Shown: positions 23,934 to 32,715, counted from the stretch's first letter. The stretch: DNA of 48,046 nucleotides from Phycisphaerales bacterium (GCA_030748455.1 JASMLY010000007.1:1-48046), one strand, 5' to 3'. Notes: generated by a model not told the origin, from the letters alone. Numbers and translations are program-made.

Positions 23934-24377
23934 TTATAGGCCAATATCTTCAGCCCACAAATCAGGCTTTTCATCCTTAAGTCGCTGCATTAACGAAATG
24001 CACGTTGGATCTTGTAACACCTGTATCTTCACACCATTCGAACATAAAAGTTCTTCTGCGCCAAGAAAATTCTTGTTTTCTCCAATAAACACTGTTTTTA
24101 TGCCAAACAAGAGGGTTGTTCCAACACACATGACGCAGGGGCTCAATGTTGAAACAAGTGTTAAAGAATTCCAGTCGCGCCGTCTTCCCGCGTTTCGGAT
24201 ACACACCACCTCAGCATGTGCGGTTGGGTCGCCACGTTGTACTCGTTCATTGTGACCCCGAGAAACAATAGAACCACTCTGGTCAACAAGCGTTGCACCA
24301 ATAGGAATACCACCCTCTCCCCAAGATTTTTCTGCTTGCTCAATGGCTACATCAAGCCACGTGTTATCGAAGATCAT
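23934..24377 (-). CDS. Cytidine/deoxycytidylate-type deaminase, cytosine deaminase-like
   Basis: A 147-aa zinc deaminase. The zinc and proton-shuttle motif is HAEV at 54-57 and the second motif is SPCVMC with C81 and C84. The C-terminus ends LKDEKPDLWAEDIGL, which resembles yeast cytosine deaminase (family known), as does the GGIPIGATL segment near residue 22. A tRNA-adenosine deaminase role is less likely because of that tail. The start at 24377 forms an ATGA overlap with the upstream lipoprotein gene, which decides it against a longer frame to 24476. With upp elsewhere in the window, cytosine to uracil to UMP salvage is possible, but this link is inference. Confidence 0.85.
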   Translation of the reverse strand: MIFDNTWLDVAIEQAEKSWGEGGIPIGATLVDQSGSIVSRGHNERVQRGDPTAHAEVVCIRNAGRRRDWNSLTLVSTLSPCVMCVGTTLLFGIKTVFIGENKNFLGAEELLCSNGVKIQVLQDPTCISLMQRLKDEKPDLWAEDIGL

Positions 24378-24880
24378 TCTGTTTCTATGGCGACTGATTG
24401 ATCTTGTGGTTCGTAGTTTGGCGATGGTGCGGTTGCAACAGGGATAAGCCAAATTCTTTCTCTGTTTACTCGCCAAGGATGTGCGAGAGATTTTGAGAGA
24501 TACAGTGTTGCAGTTTCAAGAGTACCACCTGCGCTGGGAAAGACCACATCAGCCTCAGCCCTTAATCCACGTACTCGTAATTCAGTAATGTGATATGCCT
24601 GTTGTTCAGCCTCCATCATCGGGGTAGAGTCCAACACCCTTGAAGAGACAATAGCATACGTGTCATGAGACATCCCTTTTGGCAAGTTAAAGACCGTTGT
24701 TTCTAATCCACCAAAATGTTCTTTAGAATATTCAAGGGTCGTAACAAGAATCGTAGGGACAGGTTCATAAGAAGAGTTTGAAAAACGCACAGCTGAACCA
24801 ACCTCTATTGGCGGATATGTAGCAACGGGTGAACAGCACGCGAGAAAGATCGACACAAGAAGAAAAACTAGATATTTCAT
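24374..24880 (-). CDS. Predicted lipoprotein of unknown function
   Basis: A 168-aa protein beginning MKYLVFLLVSIFLACCSP, a lipoprotein signal peptide with lipobox LAC-C, so Lgt would modify it. The mature part is beta-rich (ILVTTLEYSKEHFGGLETTVFNLP, then TLETATLYLSKSLAHPW) with no recognised domain. The start at 24880 is chosen because the signal peptide begins there; the longer frame to 24928 would overlap ubiX. It is the fourth gene of the tolC operon, with a 38-base gap from ubiX and ATGA coupling to the deaminase. Confidence 0.75.
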   Translation of the reverse strand: MKYLVFLLVSIFLACCSPVATYPPIEVGSAVRFSNSSYEPVPTILVTTLEYSKEHFGGLETTVFNLPKGMSHDTYAIVSSRVLDSTPMMEAEQQAYHITELRVRGLRAEADVVFPSAGGTLETATLYLSKSLAHPWRVNRERIWLIPVATAPSPNYEPQDQSVAIETE

Positions 24881-24918
24881 ACAGAAAGTGTAACAAACAA
24901 CAAAAGGTTTGTTGGCCG

Positions 24919-25494
24919 CTAAGACCACCGAACAGGTAAATCGTGGTGAATCCCAACAAGATCAACTAGTTTTCCTGCCATAAAATCGATCAAATCACTT
25001 ATTGACCTCGGTTCCATATAAAAACCAGGAGAAAGAGGGGCGATCTTGGCGCCCGCACGAGAAAGCGTTGCGAGGTTTTCAATATCAACAAGGCTTATAG
25101 GCGATTCTCGGTGTGCAAGAACGAGGGGGCGACCTTCCTTCAAAGTAACTGCAGCAGCTCGTTGAACAAGTGTGTTTGTGATTCCATTAGCGATCGATCC
25201 AAGGGTGTTGCTTGAACATGGAACAACAATCATCCCATCGTGTAAAAAACTTCCAGAGGCAATGGATGCACCCAAATCTTTGTCGTTGTGTACGATGAAC
25301 AGGTGTTCATCAACACCAAACTGATCAGAATCTAATGCAGTAATATTTGATTCTTCGAACAATAAACGCCTGCCCAAAGAAGAAACAGCAACATGCACCT
25401 CTACACCGAACTCGGTAAGCAATTGAATAACACGTTTGGTATATGGAGCGCCCGATGCACCGGTAATTCCTACAACTATTTTTTTATTGTGCAT
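24919..25494 (-). CDS. ubiX: Flavin prenyltransferase UbiX
   Basis: A 191-aa enzyme that attaches dimethylallyl phosphate to FMN to make the prenylated flavin cofactor of UbiD decarboxylases. Motifs are GITGASGAPYTKRVIQLL (residues 9-26), the VVPCSSNTLGSIANGITNTLVQRAA segment and HRESPISLVDIENLATLSRAGA, all typical of UbiX. UbiD is not in the window. Its position within an efflux-type operon, 2 bases after the adaptor gene, is unexpected and may simply reflect gene packing. Confidence 0.93.
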   Translation of the reverse strand: MHNKKIVVGITGASGAPYTKRVIQLLTEFGVEVHVAVSSLGRRLLFEESNITALDSDQFGVDEHLFIVHNDKDLGASIASGSFLHDGMIVVPCSSNTLGSIANGITNTLVQRAAAVTLKEGRPLVLAHRESPISLVDIENLATLSRAGAKIAPLSPGFYMEPRSISDLIDFMAGKLVDLVGIHHDLPVRWS

Positions 25495-25496
25495 AC

Positions 25497-27017
25497 TTAT
25501 TCTTCTGTCTTTAATGTGCGTACAACCATACTAGGTGGAGGTTCCCGAAGCAACACGACCTCACCCTCATCAACACCATTGAGAACAACAGTGTACGCCT
25601 CGCTGAACTTCCCGACCTCGATTTCACGTTGGCCGAACCCACCATCTTCCTGAACCCAAACCCAGACGGTCCCCCCACTTCTGTGTACTGCGTGAATGGG
25701 AAGATACAACTCGTTTTGCACGGTTCCAACCAAAATATCAGCGGCACAACGCATCGACGGCTTTAACCCCACAGTGTTCTCTTCATCAAACAATATACGT
25801 ATCGTGTAGTCCCGCCTATTTGGATCTCTCCATCCACCACCAGAGGCTAGAACGCCAACCGACTCCACCGTTCCATTAAACACAGCATCTGGAAAAGCAT
25901 CGCAAGTAATAACCGAACTCTGTCCTGCTTCAATAAGACCACTTAGCGCTTCATTGACCTTTACTTCAGCAACCATTTGTTCAACGTTTGGAATGATGAG
26001 TACAAGTTCATTTCTATAAAGTTGCTTCCCCACCTTTAATGGTTCATCTTCTCTGTTGCGTCCTTCACGCAAACTGGAGGCATACACAACCATCCCGCTC
26101 GCTGGAGAAGTAACGACACACATAGCAAGTTGCCCCTCTAATTTTTCCAACGCCTCACGTTTGTTATCCAACTTTGATTGCGCCGCCTGTACGTTTGATT
26201 CAGAACTTTTTATTTCTGATGCCAACCGCTCTTTAGCACGGTCAAGTTCATCAATCGCCTGTTGCAGATCAGATTCTTTTTTTTGTTTTTCTTGTTTGTA
26301 GGTATAGTTGTTATACACCTCGGCATCAAGTTTTACTTTTTTGAGTTGCGCCTCTGCATTCAATAAAACAATCTCATCTGTGTCTAACTCATCTTTGCTT
26401 AAAAACTCTTTTTCATACAACTTAATTGAAGACTCATATTTCCCAAGCAACCTCTTATAATCTTTTTCAGCAGTTTGTAGGGCTAGGTCTAACGCTTGTC
26501 GTTTTGCAACAACCTCTCCCTCTCTCCAAGATTGCAAAGAAAGGGTAGCGAGGTCGACCGAAAGTTGTTTTACAGCTAATTCGGAATCTCGCTTTTTTTT
26601 GAGTATTTCTAAACCCGTACTTGCACTTTTAACATTATTTTCACCCGTTGTTAAAGCATCTTGTGCATTGCGGATTGCATTTTTAATGGACTCATCGTTT
26701 AGCCGAAGCACAACATCCCCACTTTTAACTTTTGTACCTTCCTCAACAAGTTCAATAATGACAGCACCAGACTCAAGTTTGTTATGAATATTGACCTGTT
26801 GAAGTGCCGCGAGTTCACCCGAAGCTGGAACAGTGATGTCAAAATCCCCCCGAGTTACTTCATACAACGCCCCGGCCCCCAACGATGAAGAGGTTGTAGA
26901 GCTTCCTCTCGGAACAAGAAAAAATATGAGAACCACAACCACAAGGCAACCGAACAAAGTTGCTGGTGTGGACAAGCCGCGTAAACGTAAAACAGAGGGT
27001 GAACGAAGCGTTTGCAT
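25497..27017 (-). CDS. Periplasmic adaptor (HlyD/MacA-type membrane fusion protein)
   Basis: A 506-aa membrane-fusion protein. A single N-terminal helix (about 20-37, LFGCLVVVVLIFFLV) anchors it in the inner membrane. The biotinyl-lipoyl halves are VNIHNKLESGAVIIELVEEGTKVKSGD (about 73-99) and GQLAMCVVTSPASGMVVYASS. Between them lies a long coiled-coil hairpin (about 105-295) rich in Lys, Glu and Gln. A beta-barrel and membrane-proximal domain with RRDYTIRILFDEENTVGLKPSMRC follow. It starts with no gap after the tolC gene, so both act together. No inner-membrane pump gene (ABC, MFS or RND) is adjacent. Confidence 0.9.
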   Translation of the reverse strand: MQTLRSPSVLRLRGLSTPATLFGCLVVVVLIFFLVPRGSSTTSSSLGAGALYEVTRGDFDITVPASGELAALQQVNIHNKLESGAVIIELVEEGTKVKSGDVVLRLNDESIKNAIRNAQDALTTGENNVKSASTGLEILKKKRDSELAVKQLSVDLATLSLQSWREGEVVAKRQALDLALQTAEKDYKRLLGKYESSIKLYEKEFLSKDELDTDEIVLLNAEAQLKKVKLDAEVYNNYTYKQEKQKKESDLQQAIDELDRAKERLASEIKSSESNVQAAQSKLDNKREALEKLEGQLAMCVVTSPASGMVVYASSLREGRNREDEPLKVGKQLYRNELVLIIPNVEQMVAEVKVNEALSGLIEAGQSSVITCDAFPDAVFNGTVESVGVLASGGGWRDPNRRDYTIRILFDEENTVGLKPSMRCAADILVGTVQNELYLPIHAVHRSGGTVWVWVQEDGGFGQREIEVGKFSEAYTVVLNGVDEGEVVLLREPPPSMVVRTLKTEE

Positions 27018-28688
27018 TTAACCTAAATCTCCTGATCGAAACATGTTTCCATTTTGTTGAATTCTAAGTAGTCCCGCCTGTAACAGGTAGTCAAGAATAG
27101 ATAATTCTAAATCACGCCGAGCGCTATCACGAGCATCTTGTGCGTTTTGGAGTTCAGATATCGCTCTTGTTTGATCTAGAACTGAAACACGGTCGGGATC
27201 AGCATTGATCGAACTTAAGCCAAGTTTTGCGATTTCCACATTTCTCTCTTGTAGATTTAATGTAAATTGATACACCTCTATGTTTCGAAGAGAGGATCGA
27301 ACTTCTATTGCTACACTTTCACGAAGTGTTCGTAGAGACCGTTTTGCACGCTCATATAGTATTTGGGATTTCCGAGAAGAAATTCTCTGAGATTCCCTGT
27401 CAAGGGGAACACTGAACGTTAAACCAACTGCATAATCTACATCCCGTCCATCAAACCCACCAATACTATTTTCTTCTGTTGGGAGTGTTGCACTAGCCGT
27501 AAAATCAAGGTCAGGGGCAATGTCATTCTTTGCGTTTTTCACTCTTCGCAAAGCATCATCAACTTTATTGTATTCATTTTGAAGATCAAGCCGGAATGTT
27601 AACGCACGTGTTACGGCAGTTGACATACTTGTCTCAACAGGCTTTAGCCCTAGAAAAGTCGGCTCGATTCGCACAGAGTCATCTATTGGCCAGCCGATTC
27701 GAACCTTGAACCGATCAACTGCAAGCCGATACCGTTCCCACGACTGGCTTAATCTCGCCACAGAAGCAAGTGCCTGATTTTCTGCATCAGCAGAATCATA
27801 CAATCGGGTCCGACCAGATTCATACAAAGCGGTTTGCCTGTTTGCGAGTTGCTGAAGAGAATCTACTCCACGTTGTGCATTAGCCAAGGATTGTCGCTGC
27901 ACAACTAAATTGAGGTAATCTTCAACAATTGAACGAAAAAAAGAGCGACGAAAACGTTCGAACGTTCTCGCGCTATAAATCATGTCACGTCTGGATTGAA
28001 TAATGGATTCTCTTGCAACTGTTCCATAGCCCCGCAGTAGCGGCATTTCTAAAGATACGCCAAGTGAAGAATCTTTTGAAGTAGTGTTCGTGGTAGAACT
28101 GTGCAGCGACTCTGCTACGGTTGTAAGTGCATTTGCAGATACCGAACCCCCATACGGTAACCGGTGGGTAATTTCAAAATCATGAACAACATTCAGCGAG
28201 GTGTCGTAAAATCCATCTGTAGAATCCCCATCTGCAGTTACCCCAATACTTTCAAAAAAGCGTGGTCCCCACAAATGAAGTTCATTGAGCAAAGAGAGTG
28301 TTGTGCTTAGATACTCATATTCAGCAAAACGATATTCCTGTGCATTTTGAACAGCCCACTCGAGCGCTTGATCCAATGTCAGGGGTGTTGCACTCTCTTC
28401 AAATTCATTCGCCCTTTGCTTTAATGTTTCATGCAACCCAGATTCTTCGATTTGATCTCTCGAGACAAGAGAAAGTTCTGTGAAAGAGGGGTTTATTGTG
28501 TTGGGGAGAGGGTTTTTAAACGAAGTTTCCGATGTAGTCTCAGGCGAAAAAACTGTTAAAAAATTATTTTCGCTTCCAACAGACGCATTGGCATCAGCAA
28601 TCAACCCCTCAACTCTTCTATCAATAGCCTGAAATCCAGAGTCACAGGCTGTGAGAAGAACTACGATGAAGCAACAGAATCGACGCAT
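27018..28688 (-). CDS. TolC-family outer-membrane channel lipoprotein
   Basis: A 556-aa outer-membrane efflux protein. The N-terminus MRRFCCFIVVLLTACDSG is a lipoprotein signal with lipobox LTAC. Two long helical repeats of the OEP family are visible: about 120-330 (with SLANAQRGVDSLQQLANRQTALYESG) and 350-545 (with FRLDLQNEYNKVDDALRRVKNAKNDIAPDLDFTASATLP). It heads the minus-strand operon and abuts the adaptor gene. An 80-residue low-complexity spacer precedes the first repeat. A TATCAT box ends 8 bases before the ATG, with no Shine-Dalgarno. Confidence 0.9.
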   Translation of the reverse strand: MRRFCCFIVVLLTACDSGFQAIDRRVEGLIADANASVGSENNFLTVFSPETTSETSFKNPLPNTINPSFTELSLVSRDQIEESGLHETLKQRANEFEESATPLTLDQALEWAVQNAQEYRFAEYEYLSTTLSLLNELHLWGPRFFESIGVTADGDSTDGFYDTSLNVVHDFEITHRLPYGGSVSANALTTVAESLHSSTTNTTSKDSSLGVSLEMPLLRGYGTVARESIIQSRRDMIYSARTFERFRRSFFRSIVEDYLNLVVQRQSLANAQRGVDSLQQLANRQTALYESGRTRLYDSADAENQALASVARLSQSWERYRLAVDRFKVRIGWPIDDSVRIEPTFLGLKPVETSMSTAVTRALTFRLDLQNEYNKVDDALRRVKNAKNDIAPDLDFTASATLPTEENSIGGFDGRDVDYAVGLTFSVPLDRESQRISSRKSQILYERAKRSLRTLRESVAIEVRSSLRNIEVYQFTLNLQERNVEIAKLGLSSINADPDRVSVLDQTRAISELQNAQDARDSARRDLELSILDYLLQAGLLRIQQNGNMFRSGDLG

Positions 28689-28696
28689 GTTTGGTG

Positions 28697-28702
28697 ATGA
28701 TA
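28697..28702 (-). promoter_or_regulatory. -10 box of the tolC operon, leaderless type
   Basis: On the minus strand the box reads TATCAT and ends 8 bases before the ATG at 28688. A TTGACA lies only 5 bases further upstream, too close to serve as -35 for this box. Confidence 0.5.
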
Positions 28703-28729
28703 CTTGATGTCAACACATCTCTCACTTTG

Positions 28730-28735
28730 TAGAAT
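28730..28735 (+). promoter_or_regulatory. -10 box of upp
   Basis: TAGAAT ends 11 bases before the ATG at 28747, giving a leader of only about 4 bases. No Shine-Dalgarno is seen. Confidence 0.45.
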
Positions 28736-28746
28736 TGTTCAATACG

Positions 28747-29394
28747 ATGCCCACCCAATCAAAAGAATATCCAAATGTATGGGTTTTTGAACACCCCGTA
28801 ATTCAAGACAAATTAACCCGAATTAGGGATGTGTCCACTGACCACGCTACATTTCGGGCATTATTAAACGAGATTGCAGGGCTTATGTTTTTTCAACTTT
28901 CTCGTAATTTCAAGACAAATCCCATCGAAGTAGACTCCCCCCTTGAAAAAACATTAGGATCCTCCCTCGCAGACCCTATTACACTTGTGCCAATTCTAAG
29001 AGCCGGAGTAGGTATGACGGATGGGATTTTGGCGATGATTCCAGAGGCAAGAGTTGGGCACATTGGTTTGTATCGTGATGAAGAAACAAAAGAACCCGTT
29101 CCATACTATTGCAAACTACCAAGCGATATAGCAGATGGTCCAGTTCTTTTGATTGATCCAATGCTTGCCACAGGTGGATCTGCGTCCCACGCAGCGACAG
29201 TACTTCAAAAACATGGTTGCAGCGACGTGCAACTGGTATGTCTCGTTGCATCGCCTGAGGGTGTGCGTAGAATGGAGAATGACCACCCAACCCTGCGAAT
29301 TTCACTCGCGTCCCTCGACCGGTGTTTGAACGAGAATGGCTACATCCTTCCTGGGCTTGGAGATGCGGGCGACCGTATTTTTGGAACGGTGTAA
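28747..29394 (+). CDS. upp: Uracil phosphoribosyltransferase
   Basis: A 215-aa salvage enzyme converting uracil and PRPP to UMP. Motifs are VPILRAGVGMTDGIL in the middle, the flexible-loop LYRDEETKEPVPYYCKLP, the PRPP loop VLLIDPMLATGGSA and the C-terminal uracil-site YILPGLGDAGDRIFGT. The ATG at 28747 fits the family start (MPTQSKEYPNVW); an upstream in-frame TTG at 28735 overlaps the -10 box and is not used. It heads a four-gene plus-strand operon with a DNA methyltransferase, a phosphoesterase and tsaB. Confidence 0.95.
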   Translation: MPTQSKEYPNVWVFEHPVIQDKLTRIRDVSTDHATFRALLNEIAGLMFFQLSRNFKTNPIEVDSPLEKTLGSSLADPITLVPILRAGVGMTDGILAMIPEARVGHIGLYRDEETKEPVPYYCKLPSDIADGPVLLIDPMLATGGSASHAATVLQKHGCSDVQLVCLVASPEGVRRMENDHPTLRISLASLDRCLNENGYILPGLGDAGDRIFGTV

Positions 29395-29401
29395 CAACTC
29401 C

Positions 29402-30400
29402 ATGGCCGAAAAAAAGAACAAAACATTCGATCGCCATGGTGGGTACTCCACACCAACGGGTGCAATCTCATCACAGAAACATGGCCTGTCTCTTGAAAAG
29501 ATCAGATTGCTTGGGGATGGTCAAGAGGCATATATTCCATCTTCAACAACTCCGATCGAACCAACATTTGTTGAGACATCTCCATGCACAGAACTCTATG
29601 TTGGTGATTGTAGGGAAGTGTTGCCCCGTTTAAAAAACCAAGGCGAGGTTGACCTTGTCTTTGCGGATCCACCCTTTAATTGGGACGTTCCTTACGAAGG
29701 CTGGAAAGATGGGATGCCAAGAGATCTTTACGAGCGCTTTACGTTCGATTGGCTCGACAGTTGTATTTCTGTGTTAAAACCAACAGGTGCCCTGTGGGTG
29801 AATATTCCCGACGACACTGTAGCGGAAGTTGTTCTACATCTTAAACGGCGTGGTCTCACAATGATAAATTGGTGTGTTTGGCACTTTCGGTTCGGGCAAC
29901 ACAGAAGTGGTTCATTCATTATGAGCAAGGTGCACGCGCTTTACTTTGTGAAAGATCCAAACAATCGAACTTGGAATAGCGACAACATATTAGAACAAAC
30001 AGACCGTGCGAGTATTTACAACGATCGGCGTACACACAACAAACCAAGCAACAAAGGGATGCGGGTTCCCATGGATGTGTGGTATGGAAAATATTGGGGG
30101 AGAATCCAAGGTAACAACAAAGAACGGAGGCACGGTCACCACAATCAGATTCCCGAGGTTTATTTAGAGCGGGTGATTCTCGCCTGCTCAAACAAAGGAG
30201 ATCTTGTGCTAGATCCTTTTTGTGGTAGCGGAACTACTGGAACCGTTGCAAGGGCACATCACAGGCGGTCAATAAGTATTGAGCAGTCAACAACAAATTC
30301 TGAAAGCGCTTGGCACAGAATTACCTCTATTGGGATGGTTCGAAAGAACAAATCTGCTGGCCAGAGTTCTGCTATTTTTTCAAACAAGCAACCAACATGA
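29402..30400 (+). CDS. Orphan DNA methyltransferase (N4-cytosine/N6-adenine, beta class)
   Basis: A 332-aa DNA modification enzyme. The catalytic motif IV is DPPF at 89-92 (LVFADPPFNWDVPYEGW) and the SAM-binding motif I is DPFCGSGTTG at 271-280; this IV-before-I order is that of beta-class enzymes. The linker between them (about 160-260) is rich in basic and aromatic residues (HFRFGQHRSGSF, YGKYWGRIQGNNKERRHGHH) and likely reads the target site. There is no restriction gene nearby, so it is an orphan. The start is 7 bases after upp and the stop overlaps the next gene as ATGA. A leading frame from 29336 is possible but overlaps upp. The methylated base and site are unknown. Confidence 0.88.
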   Translation: MAEKKNKTFDRHGGYSTPTGAISSQKHGLSLEKIRLLGDGQEAYIPSSTTPIEPTFVETSPCTELYVGDCREVLPRLKNQGEVDLVFADPPFNWDVPYEGWKDGMPRDLYERFTFDWLDSCISVLKPTGALWVNIPDDTVAEVVLHLKRRGLTMINWCVWHFRFGQHRSGSFIMSKVHALYFVKDPNNRTWNSDNILEQTDRASIYNDRRTHNKPSNKGMRVPMDVWYGKYWGRIQGNNKERRHGHHNQIPEVYLERVILACSNKGDLVLDPFCGSGTTGTVARAHHRRSISIEQSTTNSESAWHRITSIGMVRKNKSAGQSSAIFSNKQPT

Positions 30401-31281
30401 CAGAAACACAAATGGTCAACATGTCAGATCCTGTTGCAGTAAGCGACCTTTTACTTTCCGCGGCACATGCGATGAAGAATGCGAAAGGTCGTATTGGATC
30501 CACTCGACATATTCCAAGCAGTGGAAAAATACTTGTAACAGGCGATTTGCATGACAACCCATTCAATTACAACAAAATATTAAAACTGGCAAAACTCGAC
30601 AAGAGCGAAGACAACCACTTGTTGTTACAAGAACTCATACATGGCGACAAACTTGTAAGCGGTGTTGACATGAGTTTTAGAATGCTTGTACGAATTTCTG
30701 GATTGATTGTTTCGTATCCAAACCAAGTTCACCCAATTTTAGCGAACCACGAACTGTCCCAACTCACTCGTCGCGCAATAACAAAAGGGAAGGGAAACAT
30801 TGTCGAGCAGTTTATTGACGGCGTAGAATGGGCGTTTGGAGAAAAATCAGAATTAGTACTTGAAGCACTCGACCAATTCTTTTTAGCCATGCCCCTCGCA
30901 GTAAAATCCGAGAGTGGTCTTATGTGTTGCCACAGCCTGCCAAATGCATCCCTGATGCACGTGTTTGACAAAGACATCATCGACAGAGAGATGAATAATG
31001 AAGACAGAAACAATGCGCAAGGGTCGGCAGCCCTTATGGTGTGGGGAAGAGTACACACAGAACAACAAGTTCAGGAATTGGCGGAACATTGGGGAGTAAA
31101 ACTCTTTTGTTTAGGGCATGCGTTTGTTCCAGATGGTATTGAGCAAGCATTGTCAAAAGTATTGTTACTGAACAGCGACCATGAACAAGGAGCCGTCCTG
31201 CCTTTAGTTCTGAGCGACATTCCTGATGCAGAAACAGCAGTATGGTCCGCAGTGAAATTAGCGTCTTTGCCAGTTGAGTAA
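30397..31281 (+). CDS. Calcineurin-like metallophosphoesterase
   Basis: A 294-aa protein with a scattered but recognisable two-metal phosphoesterase motif set: GDLHD at 49-53, a HGD at 82-84 in place of GDxxDRG, NHE at 117-119, H179 in CHSLPN and LGH at 239-241. The central region (about 130-170) is helical. The fold belongs to the PPP/Mre11-type superfamily, which includes protein phosphatases and nucleases, and the substrate cannot be told. The start is in an ATGA overlap with the DNA methyltransferase, so the two are made together, and tsaB follows 3 bases after. Confidence 0.82.
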   Translation: MTETQMVNMSDPVAVSDLLLSAAHAMKNAKGRIGSTRHIPSSGKILVTGDLHDNPFNYNKILKLAKLDKSEDNHLLLQELIHGDKLVSGVDMSFRMLVRISGLIVSYPNQVHPILANHELSQLTRRAITKGKGNIVEQFIDGVEWAFGEKSELVLEALDQFFLAMPLAVKSESGLMCCHSLPNASLMHVFDKDIIDREMNNEDRNNAQGSAALMVWGRVHTEQQVQELAEHWGVKLFCLGHAFVPDGIEQALSKVLLLNSDHEQGAVLPLVLSDIPDAETAVWSAVKLASLPVE

Positions 31282-31284
31282 GCC

Positions 31285-31977
31285 ATGAACCCTGAACAAG
31301 AACAACTTGTTGTAGCGATCGAACTTTCACAACAGGAAGGAAGTGTTGCCGCTAAAAACGGCGAATCTGCGATTGTTGAGAAATCTGTTGCGCAAAGAGT
31401 TCGAGAAAAAGACACTTTTTTACCAGCCATTCAGGACGTTGTTTCTGATGTAGGTGGAGATCCCAAAGAAATCACCGCGGTCATCGTATCTTCTGGACCC
31501 GGCAGTTTTACTGGATTGAGAGTTTCTATTGCAGCAGCAAAAATGATAGCTATTTCCACTGGCGCCACAGTTGTATCCATTCCATCGTCGATCAACGTAG
31601 TAGCGTCAGACGAAAACCACGGTACCCAATCGCTTGTTGTATCAGCCCACAAAAACGATACAAGTTGGGTTTCAGTTGTGAACCACTCAGATCGTTGGTC
31701 ATGCGATGGCACGGTGATCTCGAACAAAGAGTTGGCTCGCATGGTAGACACCCACACAGTCTTGTATGGAGATGAGTTTTTATCGGACGCTTTAAAACAG
31801 TGTTGTGTAAACAATGCTATCGAGATACGACCACACCATGCAAGTGCGACAACGCTCCTTACAGTCGGTCTTCAGTGGCTTAGGTTGGGAATAACGACAG
31901 ATCCAGCCCAACTACTTCCAATCTACCCACGTGAACCAGAGGCGGTTCGCCTTTGGAAAGAGCGAAAGCACCGATAA
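31285..31977 (+). CDS. tsaB: tRNA threonylcarbamoyladenosine modification protein TsaB
   Basis: A 230-aa ASKHA-fold protein that supports TsaD in making t6A37 in tRNAs that read ANN codons. The family hallmark is SSGPGSFTGLRVSIAAAK (about 68-85), and the N-terminal strand LVVAIELSQQEGSVAA replaces the usual LAIDTS. The C-terminal half is less conserved, as in all TsaB proteins. It is the last gene of the upp operon. tsaC, tsaD and tsaE are not in the window. Confidence 0.9.
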   Translation: MNPEQEQLVVAIELSQQEGSVAAKNGESAIVEKSVAQRVREKDTFLPAIQDVVSDVGGDPKEITAVIVSSGPGSFTGLRVSIAAAKMIAISTGATVVSIPSSINVVASDENHGTQSLVVSAHKNDTSWVSVVNHSDRWSCDGTVISNKELARMVDTHTVLYGDEFLSDALKQCCVNNAIEIRPHHASATTLLTVGLQWLRLGITTDPAQLLPIYPREPEAVRLWKERKHR

Positions 31978-32130
31978 AAAAACAGCCCGCTACCCTCCTT
32001 TGTGGTGTGTGTAACACGTTTAAACCACCTGAATTTACATTTATGGGTTAATTTGGGAAGTTGGGTGAAGTGGGGTATTCACGCAGTCGAAGTATTTGTC
32101 ATACCAACAGGGGTTTATGAAAGGTAGCAA
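31978..32130. promoter_or_regulatory. Intergenic leader before the HTH gene
   Basis: This 153-base gap has no confident gene. It contains a five-codon frame (32117-32134, MKGSK then TGA) with AGGGG upstream, whose stop overlaps the ATG of the HTH gene as ATGA. No clear terminator for tsaB and no clear -10/-35 pair were found. Confidence 0.35.
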
Positions 32131-32697
32131 ATGACAGACACACAAGACTCAGTAGAAGTAACAAACAAACAAGTATTCACCACTGGTGAGGCCGCAAAGA
32201 TTTGTAAAGTCTCACAACAAACAATCATCAGGTGTTTTGATAGTGGGCGACTACATGGTTTTAAAGTTCCAGGCTCTCGGTTCCGCAGAATTCCACGCGC
32301 GGAGCTCATTCGATTCATGCAACAAAACGGAATGGATCTTTCGAGAATGGAATCAGGAACATTACGCGTGCTTGTTGTTGGTGTAGCAGCATCACAAAGC
32401 GATTCGATTATTAAAGAATATGCTCAAGATCGAAAAATAGAAATAGAACACGTAGATGAAGCTTGGAGTGCGGGATATACAACACATAAATTCAAGCCAA
32501 ACCTAATTTTGTTAAACCAAACATCTTCTGGATTAGATGAAAGCGCTATAAAAAAGACAATTTCTGAAAACCCAGAGTTATCAAACACTTTTATTGTGAC
32601 GATTGAACCAACGCGTCAGGGTGTTGGATCTTCTTTTTCCCATGGAACCCAATCTGACGCGATTAAACAAGCGGTCCAACAGCTTATGAGTGCGTGA
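32131..32697 (+). CDS. HTH (MerR/excisionase-type) protein with degenerate receiver domain
   Basis: A 188-aa protein. Residues 15-65 form a winged-helix/excisionase-type DNA-binding domain (FTTGEAAKICKVSQQTIIRCFDSGRL then KVPGSRFRRIPR), a type frequent in planctomycetes. Residues 77-188 look like a receiver fold, but the phospho-acceptor position reads LILLNQ, with N129 where Asp is needed, and the N-terminal acidic pair is absent (VLVVGVAAS). Phosphorylation is therefore unlikely, so the domain is probably a pseudo-receiver. It is followed 18 bases later by a receiver-GAF gene, and the two may be a signalling pair. Confidence 0.85.
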   Translation: MTDTQDSVEVTNKQVFTTGEAAKICKVSQQTIIRCFDSGRLHGFKVPGSRFRRIPRAELIRFMQQNGMDLSRMESGTLRVLVVGVAASQSDSIIKEYAQDRKIEIEHVDEAWSAGYTTHKFKPNLILLNQTSSGLDESAIKKTISENPELSNTFIVTIEPTRQGVGSSFSHGTQSDAIKQAVQQLMSA

Positions 32698-32715
32698 TTA
32701 GAAAGATGACTGAGA

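Noticed and set aside
28703..28717. TTGACA on the minus strand as -35 of the tolC operon
   Set aside because: Only 5 bases separate it from the TATCAT box; at normal spacing the -10 would fall on the start codon.
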